The notes under the pieces were generated by a model. It saw nothing but the letters and a program-made list of their open reading frames with translations, ran no database searches and was not told the origin of the DNA. A stretch of DNA of 64,000 bases from Sphingopyxis sp. MSC1_008. GTDB taxonomy: Bacteria; Pseudomonadota; Alphaproteobacteria; Sphingomonadales; Sphingomonadaceae. The position numbers and the translations under genes were made by a program. The DNA lies in contig NZ_JALPRD010000011.1 in the NCBI RefSeq assembly GCF_023197165.1, positions 62,001 to 126,000 of the forward strand, written 5' to 3'. Shown here piece by piece: positions 33,774 through 41,700 of the stretch (position 1 is its first letter; each line of letters begins with the position of its first letter).

Positions 33774-35327
33774 TCAGCCGAACCAGTTCAGAAGCGCGGC
33801 GCCCGCCGCCGCGCCCGCGATCGCGGTCAGTGTGTAACGCCACCAGCGCTTTTTCTCGCCCGCGTCCCACATCAGCGCGATGTCGGGCAGCGGCGGCGCG
33901 GGCGGCGCGGCACCCTTTTTCGGCAATTGCGCGTCGAGGCGGCGGATGATGTCGGGGATCAGCGCCAGCGTCTTGCCCTGCTCGCGCAAACCGTCGGCAA
34001 GCGCGGCTTCGGGGCCGAGTTCGTCGCGGATCCATTCGCTGACGAAGGGGCCCGAGACATTCCACATATTGATCTTCGGATTAAGCATCGTCGCGACGCC
34101 CTCGACCATCACCATCGTCTTTTGTAGCAGCAACAGGTGCGGCTGTGTCTGCATGTCGAAATCGCGCGTGATCGCGAACAGTCCGTCGAGCATTTGCCCG
34201 ACGCTGAGCTCGCTCACCGGCTTGCCGCGCATCGGCTCGCCGACCGCGCGCAGTGCCGTCGCGAATTCCTCGACGCTGTGATAATCGGGCACATATTGCG
34301 CCTCGAAATGAATTTCGGCGACGCGGCGGTAGTTGCCCGTGGTCAGGCCATAGAGGATCTCGGCGAGCCAGTAGCGCGCCTGCCGGTTGATCCGCCCCAT
34401 GATGCCAAAGTCCACGGCAGCGATCGTGCCGTCGGCTTTCACGAACAAATTGCCCTGGTGCATGTCGGCGTGGAAGAAACCTTCCGCAATGGCTTGCCGC
34501 AGGAAGGCGTTCACGAGGTTCGCCGACAGCGCTTCCATGTCGTGCCCCGCGGCGATCAGCTGCTCGCGGTGCGAAATCTTGATCCCGTCGATCCAGTCGA
34601 GCGTCATTACGCGGCTGGCGGTGCGGTCCCAGTCGATCGCGGGGACCTGATAGGTCGGCACCCCGACCATCGCGTCGGCGAGCTCGGACGCCGAGGCGGC
34701 TTCGCGGCGCAGATCAAGCTCGCGCAGCGTCCAGCGGCGGAAATTGGCGATCACTTCGCGCGGGCGCAGACGCGTCGCTTCGCCGCCGAGCGCCTCAAGA
34801 TGCGCCGCCGCCCATTCATAGGTGTCGATATCGCGCGCAAACTGCTTGTCGATGCCGGGGCGGCGGACCTTGACCGCGACCTTGCGGCCGTCGGTGGTCA
34901 CCGCGCGGTGGACCTGCGCGATCGAGGCCGAGCCGACGGGTTCGGGATCGAATTCGCTGTAGAGGCTTTCGAGCGGGACCTCGAACGTTGCCTCGATTTC
35001 CTGCTTGATGCGCCCGAATGCGACGGGCGCGAGCGCGTCCTGCAGCGTCAGCAGATTATGCGCCGCCTCCTCGCCGACGAGGTCGGGGCGCGTTGCGAGT
35101 GTCTGTCCGAGTTTGACTGCGGCAGGGCCGATCGCCTGGAACGCCGCGGCATAGTCGGGGATTTTCGGCTGAATCGTGCCGAGCCGTGCGATCCGGCACA
35201 GGCGCTTGACCCCCGGCGGCGTCTGCGGCGCGCTTTCGATCCCGCGCAGCGCGCCGTGGCGCGCAAGGATGCGGCCCCATTTCAGCAGGCGGAGGATATG
35301 GGTGACGGGTTGGGTCAAGCCTTCCAC
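33774..35327 (-). CDS. ubiB: ubiquinone biosynthesis accessory protein UbiB (ABC1 kinase-like)
   Basis: A 517-residue atypical kinase-like ATPase of ubiquinone synthesis, membrane-bound by its C-terminal hydrophobic segment. The KxGQ signature AVKLGQTLATRPDLV (about 70-84), nucleotide-binding AVKVRRPGI, HADMHQGNLFV and AVDFGIMGR are all visible. It overlaps the end of ubiE by 13 nt, so the two are coupled, as in the common ubiE-ubiB order. Confidence 0.95.
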   Translation of the reverse strand: MEGLTQPVTHILRLLKWGRILARHGALRGIESAPQTPPGVKRLCRIARLGTIQPKIPDYAAAFQAIGPAAVKLGQTLATRPDLVGEEAAHNLLTLQDALAPVAFGRIKQEIEATFEVPLESLYSEFDPEPVGSASIAQVHRAVTTDGRKVAVKVRRPGIDKQFARDIDTYEWAAAHLEALGGEATRLRPREVIANFRRWTLRELDLRREAASASELADAMVGVPTYQVPAIDWDRTASRVMTLDWIDGIKISHREQLIAAGHDMEALSANLVNAFLRQAIAEGFFHADMHQGNLFVKADGTIAAVDFGIMGRINRQARYWLAEILYGLTTGNYRRVAEIHFEAQYVPDYHSVEEFATALRAVGEPMRGKPVSELSVGQMLDGLFAITRDFDMQTQPHLLLLQKTMVMVEGVATMLNPKINMWNVSGPFVSEWIRDELGPEAALADGLREQGKTLALIPDIIRRLDAQLPKKGAAPPAPPLPDIALMWDAGEKKRWWRYTLTAIAGAAAGAALLNWFG

Positions 35328-36052
35328 CCGCTGTGAATCGCGACGAGACCGCCGAGGATCGGTTCGACCTTCACGGCGGTGAAGCCCGCCTCGCGGATCA
35401 TCTGCGCGAATTTGGGCATCGGCGGGAAGCGGCGGATCGATTCGATCAGGTAACGATAGCTATCCTCATCGTCCGCGATCAGCTTGCCGAGCTTGGGGAC
35501 GAGGTGATGCGAATAAGCGTCATAGGCCTGCGCAAAACCCGGCCATTCATTGGTCGAAAATTCAAGGCAGAAGAAACGCCCGCCATAGCGCAGAACGCGG
35601 TGCGCTTCCTTCAGCGCCGCGGGAATGTCGGTGACGTTGCGGATGCCGAAAGCGATCGTATAGGCATCGAAAAACTGATCGGGGAACGACAGTTTCTCGG
35701 CATTCTGTTCGGACCAGACGAGGCTGTCGATGCCGCGCTCGGCGGCGCGTTCGACGCCGACGCCGAGCATGTCGGGGTTGATGTCGGCGACGGTGATGCT
35801 CGCGCCGAACCGCTCCATGCGAAACGCGATGTCGCCGGTGCCGCCCGCCATGTCGAGGATCGTCTCGCCCTCGCGCGGCTTCACGCGGCGCACGAAGCGG
35901 TCTTTCCACAGGCGGTGCATGCCGCCCGACATCGCATCGTTCATGATGTCATATTTGCGCGCGACGCGGCTGAACACTTCGCCGACCATCGCGGTCTTCT
36001 CGCCCGCGGGAACCTGTTCATAACCGAAGCTGACGGTGTCGGGAGTGGCCAT
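35315..36052 (-). CDS. ubiE: ubiquinone/menaquinone C-methyltransferase
   Basis: A 245-residue SAM methyltransferase acting on the benzoquinone ring of ubiquinone (and demethylmenaquinone if present). It has the UbiE/COQ5 motifs YDIMNDAMSGGMHRLWK and ILDMAGGTGDIAFRM, a DINPDML acidic turn, and a late RFFCLEFS. The ATG at 36052 is chosen because the upstream extension would read through structured element B. It is the first gene of the ubiE-ubiB unit and is divergent from mutM across that element. Confidence 0.96.
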   Translation of the reverse strand: MATPDTVSFGYEQVPAGEKTAMVGEVFSRVARKYDIMNDAMSGGMHRLWKDRFVRRVKPREGETILDMAGGTGDIAFRMERFGASITVADINPDMLGVGVERAAERGIDSLVWSEQNAEKLSFPDQFFDAYTIAFGIRNVTDIPAALKEAHRVLRYGGRFFCLEFSTNEWPGFAQAYDAYSHHLVPKLGKLIADDEDSYRYLIESIRRFPPMPKFAQMIREAGFTAVKVEPILGGLVAIHSGWKA

Positions 36053-36136
36053 GGAGTGCGCGCCTTTGCGGGGGAGAGGTAAAGTCGAACGGCCTTTAGC
36101 GGGGCCTTGCCGCCCGCGCAAATGGCGCGTAGCCCC

Positions 36137-36402
36137 GGGGTCAGAACCTGCGGCTGGGACGGCTGAGGTTTGAAGCAAATTTGTTCAGTGCGAGGAAGAG
36201 CGGCGCAGGCATATGAAAATATTCCAAGGCGCTCTGACGCGGCAATGGACAAATTTGGTCAAATCCCGAAGGGACGGCAAAATGGCTTCCATCTCGGGCC
36301 AAAGGGCCTTTGGAAACAGAACCACTGTTCCCGGCAGGCCCTTTGGCCCGATATGTTCGCCATTTTGCCGCCTCAGCCGTCCCATCCGCAGGTTCTGACC
36401 CC
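36137..36402 (+). repeat. 266-bp structured element, copy B
   Basis: Terminal arms 36137-36168 and 36371-36402 are inverted repeats with one mismatch. A second stem pairs 36276-36286 with 36359-36369 and continues with 36294-36309 against 36336-36351. A third, less perfect hairpin occupies about 36170-36270. It has the same length as copy A; six arm positions, five or more inner-stem positions and one junction position differ between copies as complementary double changes. It ends 2 nt before the mutM start codon, and fills most of the ubiE-mutM divergent region. No duplication of target sequence is visible. Confidence 0.9.
36213..36398 (+). other. possible 61-codon leader ORF in copy B
   Basis: The frame begins MKIFQGALTRQWTNLVKSRR inside the element and ends with TGA six nt before, and in frame with, the mutM ATG (TGA-CCC-CCT-ATG). 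An in-frame TGA 42 nt upstream of its ATG closes the frame in this copy. Length and start are identical in copy A. A weak AGG precedes the ATG here but not in copy A. It may be a true leader peptide that couples translation to the next gene, or a by-product of the conserved structure. Confidence 0.3.
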
Positions 36403-36404
36403 CT

Positions 36405-37214
36405 ATGCCCGAACTCCCCGAAGTCGAAACCACCGTCCGCGGCCTCACGCCCTTCCTCGAAGGCCAGCGCTTGACTGCGGTCACCACCTTCCGCCCCGAC
36501 CTGCGCCGGCCCTTTCCCGCCGACCTCGCGCAGCGGCTGACCGGCGCGACGGTCACCGGCCTGTCGCGCCGCGCCAAATATGGCGTGATCTCGACCGACC
36601 GCGACGATCATATGATCTTCCACCTCGGCATGTCGGGGCGCTGGCGGACCGAGGGCGGCGAGGCGGGCAAGCACGACCATCTGCTGCTCGAAACCGCGGG
36701 CCACCGGCTATTCCTGCATGATCCGCGGCGCTTCGGGTCGGTCGATCTGGTGAGCGGCGATCCGCTGACCTTGTTTCCCGCCTTCGTCACGCTCGGTCCC
36801 GAGCCCTTGTCCGACGCTTTCGACGCCGCCTATCTCGCCAAGGCGCTCGCCGGACGGCGCGCGCCGATCAAGGCGATGCTGCTCGACCAGACAATCGTCG
36901 CGGGGCTCGGCAATATCTATGTCTGCGAAGCGCTCAACATGGCGCGCATTTCTCCGACGAAGCCCGCAGCCGACGTATCGAAGGCGAAGCTCGCGGCGCT
37001 CGTGCCGGCGATCAAGGAGGTGCTGATCGCGGCGATCGCAGCGGGCGGATCGACCTTACGCGATTTCCTCAGCCCCGAGGGCGACCTCGGCTATTTCGCC
37101 AAGGACTGGCGCGTCTATGGCCGCGAGGGCGAGGCGTGCGAATGCGGCGGGACGATCGCGCGGATCGTGCAATCGGGCCGGTCGACCTTCTATTGCCCGA
37201 AATGCCAACGATAA
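36405..37214 (+). CDS. mutM: formamidopyrimidine-DNA glycosylase
   Basis: A 269-residue base-excision repair enzyme that removes 8-oxoguanine and formamidopyrimidines. The start is fixed because the mature N-terminus must be Pro-Glu: MPELPEVETT. The H2TH domain contains QTIVAGLGNIYVCEAL. The C-terminal zinc finger has C-P-K-C but an unusual first pair, ACECGG, with one residue between the cysteines instead of two; that variant may be ordinary in alphaproteobacteria. Its whole 5' leader is structured element B. Confidence 0.97.
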   Translation: MPELPEVETTVRGLTPFLEGQRLTAVTTFRPDLRRPFPADLAQRLTGATVTGLSRRAKYGVISTDRDDHMIFHLGMSGRWRTEGGEAGKHDHLLLETAGHRLFLHDPRRFGSVDLVSGDPLTLFPAFVTLGPEPLSDAFDAAYLAKALAGRRAPIKAMLLDQTIVAGLGNIYVCEALNMARISPTKPAADVSKAKLAALVPAIKEVLIAAIAAGGSTLRDFLSPEGDLGYFAKDWRVYGREGEACECGGTIARIVQSGRSTFYCPKCQR

Positions 37215-37403
37215 TGCGGGTAATTGCCCGCAAACCCATTGACCAAATCGCCGGTCACCGCTATGCGCGCACCCTTCGAGCAGGGTCCGGTCGTCCGGAA
37301 CCGGCCGCATCCGGACATTGATTCGCTGCAATTCGCGCGATTCGGCTGCTCCGCTGAGGCTGTGCTCCGACCATGTAGACCGTTTGAAAGACTAGAGGAA
37401 TTT

Positions 37404-37667
37404 ATGGCCAATACGCCGCAGGCAAAAAAGCGCATCCGCCGCAACACCGCGCGCACCGTCGTGAACAAGAATCGCGTTTCGCGCATTCGCACGCTGGTGA
37501 AGAAGGTCGAGAACGCCGTCGCCGCTGGCGACAAGGACGCCGCTGCAACCGCACTGAAGGCGGCACAGCCTGAAATGGCACGCGGCGTTGCCAAGGGTGT
37601 CCTCCACAAGAACACCGTGGCGCGCAAGTTCTCGCGCCTGACCAAGAGCGTGAACGCGATCGCCTGA
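37404..37667 (+). CDS. rpsT: 30S ribosomal protein S20
   Basis: An 87-residue basic ribosomal protein that binds 16S rRNA. The sequence [14 protein letters not shown] and the following all-helical Lys/Arg-rich body, with a [18 protein letters not shown] segment, are typical of S20. A strong AGAGGA ribosome site precedes the ATG at 37404. It lies between mutM and dnaA as in many alphaproteobacteria and is followed at once by a clear terminator. Confidence 0.97.
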   Translation: MANTPQAKKRIRRNTARTVVNKNRVSRIRTLVKKVENAVAAGDKDAAATALKAAQPEMARGVAKGVLHKNTVARKFSRLTKSVNAIA

Positions 37668-37690
37668 TTCGCTTCGTCCCGAAAGGGAAC

Positions 37691-37730
37691 AAAAAGGACC
37701 CGCTGGCTTCATGCCCGCGGGTCCTTTTTT
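37691..37730 (+). terminator. rho-independent terminator of rpsT
   Basis: AAAAAGGACCCGC and GCGGGTCCTTTTTT form a 13-bp stem around a 13-nt loop, with a run of six T at the end, starting 23 nt after the rpsT stop. It separates rpsT transcription from dnaA. Confidence 0.9.
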
Positions 37731-38121
37731 GCGTCGGATATTGTGACAGCGCGATGGCAATAGTGTTGCAGCGCGGTAAGTGACGGATTTACGGCGATTC
37801 GTTGTTTGGTCACTGGAATGTCATATTTAAACTGTTGAAAAATGGTCATAAAATGACGTTCTGGCGCGATTCCGGCCCCCCTAGTGAGTCAAGATTTTTA
37901 TTTCAGTATTTTTACACGGCCAGACCTTGATCGACTCGGCGCGGCCTGACTAGACAGGGTGCGTCGTCGGCCTTCGCCGGTGGCCGCCACATCGACATGA
38001 TTCGCATCTTCCCGGGCTATTTGCCCCGGATAGTATGTCTGCGCCCTGCGCAGGCGACGAATCGGCGCGTGGGGGCCGCCCGATCGTCTGGTGATGAGGG
38101 GACCTGAGGGGGCGGCACAGC
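37731..38121. promoter_or_regulatory. dnaA upstream region with clustered GANTC sites
   Basis: About 390 nt without a gene, clearly AT-richer than its surroundings between 37795 and 37920. It contains five GANTC (CcrM methylation) sites at 37796, 37868, 37886, 37933 and 37999, and a perfect 13-nt palindrome GTCATAAAATGAC at 37845-37857. In Caulobacter, methylation of GANTC near the dnaA promoter links dnaA expression to replication. A dnaA promoter here is near certain; its exact -35/-10 boxes could not be assigned. No DnaA-box cluster of origin type was seen. Confidence 0.65.
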
Positions 38122-39534
38122 GTGACAGAGAGCGGCAATTGGCATGGGCATAACGCAAAGGGCGGAGCAGTGAGCGGTGATGCCGCAACGCTCTGGCCGC
38201 GCGTGGCCGAAGGGCTGCGCCGCGATCTTGGCGTGCGCACCTTCGACCATTGGCTGAAGCCCGTGCGTTTTGCCGATTATTGCGCAATGTCGGGCGTCGT
38301 GACGCTCGAAACCGTCAGCCGCTTTTCGGCGAACTGGATCAATGAGCGTTTCGGCGACCGGCTCGAACTCGCTTGGCGGCAGCAACTGCCTACGGTACGC
38401 GGCGTCACGGTGCGCGGCGGCGCCGCCGCCGACGATCGCGCCACCGTTCTCGCCGCCTCGCCGCTACCGAGCTTCGACGCGCCGCCGCCGGCCCCCGCCG
38501 CAAATCCCGCGCTGCTCGGATTCGACCCGCGCCTGTCGTTCGACCGCTTCGTCGTCGCGCGCAGCAACATCCTCGCCGCCAACGCCGCGCGCCGCATGGC
38601 GATGGTCGAAGCGCCGCAGTTCAACCCGCTCTATCTCTGCTCGGGCACCGGGCAGGGCAAGACGCACCTCCTCCAGGCGATGGCGCAGGATTATGCCGCG
38701 GCGCACCCGACCGCGAACATCATCCTGATGTCGGCGGAGAAGTTCATGCTCGAATTCGTCGGCGCGATGCGCGGCGGCGACATGATGGCGTTCAAGGCGC
38801 GGCTTCGCGCCGCCGACCTGCTGCTGCTCGACGATCTCCAGTTCGTGATCGGCAAGAATTCGACACAGGAAGAGCTGCTCCACACGATCGACGACCTGAT
38901 GACCGCGGGCAAGCGCCTCGTTGTCACCGCCGACCGGCCGCCGGCGATGCTCGACGGGGTCGAGGCACGGCTGCTCTCGCGCCTGTCGGGCGGCCTCGTC
39001 GCCGACATCGAGGCGCCCGAGGACGACCTGCGCGAACGCATCATCCGCCAGCGCCTCACCGCGATGCCGATGGTCGACGTGCCCGACAATGTCGTCGCCT
39101 ATCTGGTCAAGCATTTCACGCGCAATATCCGCGAACTCGAAGGCGCGCTCAACAAGCTGCTCGCCTACGCCGCACTCACCGGCACGACGGTCGATATCGC
39201 GCTCGCCGAAGACCGGCTGGCCGAAAATGTCCGCACCGCGCGTCCGCGCATCACGATCGACGAAATCCAGCGCGCAGTCTGCGCGCACTACCGCCTCGAC
39301 AAGTCCGAAATGTCGTCGAAGCGCCGCGTCCGCGCGGTCGCCCGCCCGCGCCAGGTCGCGATGTATCTCGCGAAGGAACTCACCCCGCGTTCGTATCCCG
39401 AAATCGGGCGGCGCTTTGGCGGACGCGACCATTCGACGGTGATCCACGCGGTGCGCACGGTCGAGGCGCTGCGCGTCGCCGACAGCGAACTCGACGCCGA
39501 GATCGCCGCGATCCGGCGCGCTCTCAACAACTGA
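38122..39534 (+). CDS. dnaA: chromosomal replication initiator protein DnaA
   Basis: A 470-residue AAA+ initiator. Domain I resembles other DnaA starts ([14 protein letters not shown] and WLKPVRF), followed by a short Ala/Pro linker. Domain III has Walker [15 protein letters not shown] and Walker [10 protein letters not shown], and domain IV ends with the DNA-binding signature [16 protein letters not shown]. The start is uncertain: GTG 38122 has a GAGGGGG at 9 nt, while in-frame GTG 38170 begins [10 protein letters not shown] and fits the family alignment better; the extra 16 residues are not conserved in style. Confidence 0.95.
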   Translation: MTESGNWHGHNAKGGAVSGDAATLWPRVAEGLRRDLGVRTFDHWLKPVRFADYCAMSGVVTLETVSRFSANWINERFGDRLELAWRQQLPTVRGVTVRGGAAADDRATVLAASPLPSFDAPPPAPAANPALLGFDPRLSFDRFVVARSNILAANAARRMAMVEAPQFNPLYLCSGTGQGKTHLLQAMAQDYAAAHPTANIILMSAEKFMLEFVGAMRGGDMMAFKARLRAADLLLLDDLQFVIGKNSTQEELLHTIDDLMTAGKRLVVTADRPPAMLDGVEARLLSRLSGGLVADIEAPEDDLRERIIRQRLTAMPMVDVPDNVVAYLVKHFTRNIRELEGALNKLLAYAALTGTTVDIALAEDRLAENVRTARPRITIDEIQRAVCAHYRLDKSEMSSKRRVRAVARPRQVAMYLAKELTPRSYPEIGRRFGGRDHSTVIHAVRTVEALRVADSELDAEIAAIRRALNN

Positions 39535-39566
39535 TCCACAGGGTTATGCCGGTGTTGTCCCCGGGG

Positions 39567-39575
39567 TTATGCACA
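39567..39575 (+). promoter_or_regulatory. candidate DnaA box downstream of dnaA
   Basis: TTATGCACA matches the consensus TTATNCACA exactly. A near match, TGATCCACA, overlaps the dnaA stop at 39532-39540, and a GTTATGCC lies between them. A single exact box could be chance, so any role in autoregulation or initiation is speculative. Confidence 0.35.
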
Positions 39576-39638
39576 TCGTCGTGAGTCGCGATGCAAGGTC
39601 TTCTCTCGGGTTGTTAGCGGGCAGCGATTTTCCACATT

Positions 39639-39711
39639 CGTCATGCCGGACTTGATCCGGCATCCATCACCACATCGGTTGCTTGGACCCCGGATCAAGT
39701 CCGGGGTGACG
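39639..39711. repeat. REP-like inverted repeat
   Basis: CGTCATGCCGGACTTGATCC faces CCCCGGATCAAGTCCGGGGTGACG across a short spacer, forming one long imperfect hairpin or two short ones. Nearly the same sequence occurs at 48366-48438 and 20630-20720. Confidence 0.8.
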
Positions 39712-39762
39712 ATGAAAGAGAAGGCGGCTTCCGGTCGAAAGCCGGCATTGCTTTCCTGAATC

Positions 39763-39799
39763 AAAAAGGCCCGCCGTCCTTCCGGATGGCGGGCCTTTT
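39763..39799. terminator. bidirectional rho-independent terminator
   Basis: AAAAAGGCCCGCCGTC and GATGGCGGGCCTTTT form a strong stem around a short CTTCCG loop with A and T tracts on both sides. It sits between the convergent dnaA and DUF4136 genes and can serve both. Confidence 0.9.
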
Positions 39800-39817
39800 G
39801 TTAGTCTTTGAGGTCGC

Positions 39818-40519
39818 TCAGCCCTTTTCGGGCGGTGCCACCGTGATCCGCACCCGCTCGCCCGAATTGCCGGGGAAGCCGGTGAACATCGCCTCGACGA
39901 GGTTCGGGACGAGCGCCTGGAGGTTGTTGTCGCGCGACTGCGCCTCGGCATGGCCTTCGAACAGGCGCGACCCGTCGGCGGCGCGATTGATCTGCAGGTT
40001 CAGCCCGCTGGTGTAGACGGTGTAGCTGCTGACGTCGGTGCCGCCCCAGCCGGGTCCGAAACCACCGCCCCACAGGAACGGGTCGCGATAGCCATAGACA
40101 TAGCGGCGCCCGCCGCGGCCGCTGACGATCACCGGGCGATAGAAGCCGCGGCCATAATAGCCGCCGTACCCGCCGTACCAGGGATCGCCGAAGCCGGGGC
40201 TCGACACGACGCGTTCGCGCCCCTTGTCGACGCCATAATCCATGCGGACGACGAGGTCGGCGCGTTCGCCATTCGCCGCGGGGCGATAGCCGTAGCGCGT
40301 CAGTTCGCCGGCCACCAGATTGGCATAATGGCCGAACTCGATACCGCCCTGCAGCGCGGGGTTGCTCGCCTCGACAACGAAGCTCTGGCCCTGCGGCACG
40401 GGAAGCTGCGTCTGGAAGCGTGCGACATCGGCCTTGAACGGCGTCGCGCAGCCGGCAAGCGCCAGCGCCGCGCCCGTCATGGCGGCAAGGCCCAGTCGCC
40501 TAAGATTCATCTTGCTCAT
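39818..40519 (-). CDS. DUF4136 lipoprotein
   Basis: A 233-residue envelope protein. The lipobox LALAGC lies near residue 23 after a short signal peptide, followed by a DUF4136-type domain and a Gly/Tyr-rich stretch (about 110-150). The ATG at 40519 has a GGAG ribosome site; the reading frame is open upstream but without signal-peptide character. The family is widespread in proteobacterial envelopes and has no assigned function. It ends at the bidirectional terminator. Confidence 0.88.
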   Translation of the reverse strand: MSKMNLRRLGLAAMTGAALALAGCATPFKADVARFQTQLPVPQGQSFVVEASNPALQGGIEFGHYANLVAGELTRYGYRPAANGERADLVVRMDYGVDKGRERVVSSPGFGDPWYGGYGGYYGRGFYRPVIVSGRGGRRYVYGYRDPFLWGGGFGPGWGGTDVSSYTVYTSGLNLQINRAADGSRLFEGHAEAQSRDNNLQALVPNLVEAMFTGFPGNSGERVRITVAPPEKG

Positions 40520-40689
40520 CGTCTTGGCTCCGTATTCGGGAAGCGCATATAGGCGCGCTTTCGTACCATAGACTACACCGACGCGACTTAACCTTGGTTG
40601 AACTCGTTTCATCGCACGGCGGTTCCATGTCCAGATATGGGGACGCGCGCCGCAAAAACAAGAAATTTCACCCGCGAAACAGCGCGGTG

Positions 40690-41697
40690 TCAGCGGCAGA
40701 GCCCCAGCGCGGCATAAGCGGCATCGAGCGTCGGCTTCGCAAGGGTACGCGCCTTCTCCGCGCCCTTGTCGAGGATTGCGTCGAGCGCCGCTGAATCGTC
40801 CTTGAGCGCGACGAAGCGTGCGTTGATCGGACCGAGCTTCTCGATCAGCAGCTCGCCGAGCGCGGGCTTGAAGGCGCCGAACCCCTGGCCCGCATGGTCA
40901 CGCAGCACCGCATCGACGCTCATGTCGGCGAGCGCAGCATAGATGCCCACGAGGTTGCGCGCCTCGGGACGTTCGTCGAGTCCTTCGGCTTCGGACGGCA
41001 AGACCGCGGGGTCGGTTTTCGCTTTCCGGACCTTCTGCATCATCGTGTCGGCATCGTCGGTCAGGTTGATGCGGCTCATGTCCGACGGGTCAGACTTGGA
41101 CATTTTGGCCGCGCCGTCGCGCAGGCTCATGATGCGTGCCATGCCCGCCGGGAGGATCGGTTCGGGCAGCGTGAACACCGGCGCGTCCTCGCTGGCATAG
41201 TCATTGTTGAATTTTTGCGCGACGTCGCGCGCGAGTTCGAGATGCTGTTTCTGGTCCTCGCCGACAGGGACGTGCGTCGTCTGATAGAGGAGCACGTCGG
41301 CCGCCTGCAGCACCGGATAGGTATAGAGCGCCGCCGATGCGCTTTCGCGATTCTTGCCCGACTTGTCCTTGAACTGCGTCATGCGGTTCAGCCAGCCGAG
41401 CCGCGCGGTGCCGTTCAGCAGCCATTGCAGTTCGGCGTGCGCCGGAACGCGCGCCTGGTTGAAGAGGATCGAACGGTCGGTGTCGATCCCGCAGGCCACG
41501 AGCGCCGCGGTCATCGCGCGCGTGTTGGCGGTCAGTTCGGCGGGGACGTGCGGCATCGAAATGGCGTGCAGGTCGGCGAGGAAATAGAGCTTGTCGCCCT
41601 CCATCTCGTCCTGCATGCGCACCCAGTTGCGGATCGCGCCCAGATAATTGCCGAGGTGCAAATTTCCGGTGGGCTGGATGCCCGATAGCGTCCGCAT
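40690..41697 (-). CDS. trpS: tryptophanyl-tRNA synthetase
   Basis: A 335-residue class I aminoacyl-tRNA synthetase that charges tRNA-Trp. The HIGH-like motif is PTGNLHLGNYLG (residues 10-21) and the KMSKS motif is KMSKSDPSD (about 199-207). Length and both motifs fit. It starts 3 nt after the murJ stop, so the two are cotranscribed with secB further upstream. Confidence 0.97.
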   Translation of the reverse strand: MRTLSGIQPTGNLHLGNYLGAIRNWVRMQDEMEGDKLYFLADLHAISMPHVPAELTANTRAMTAALVACGIDTDRSILFNQARVPAHAELQWLLNGTARLGWLNRMTQFKDKSGKNRESASAALYTYPVLQAADVLLYQTTHVPVGEDQKQHLELARDVAQKFNNDYASEDAPVFTLPEPILPAGMARIMSLRDGAAKMSKSDPSDMSRINLTDDADTMMQKVRKAKTDPAVLPSEAEGLDERPEARNLVGIYAALADMSVDAVLRDHAGQGFGAFKPALGELLIEKLGPINARFVALKDDSAALDAILDKGAEKARTLAKPTLDAAYAALGLCR

Positions 41698-41700
41698 GTC

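Noticed and set aside
37731..38121. Replication origin next to dnaA
   Set aside because: AT-rich pocket and GANTC sites exist, but no cluster of DnaA boxes; in alphaproteobacteria the origin is often elsewhere (near hemE).
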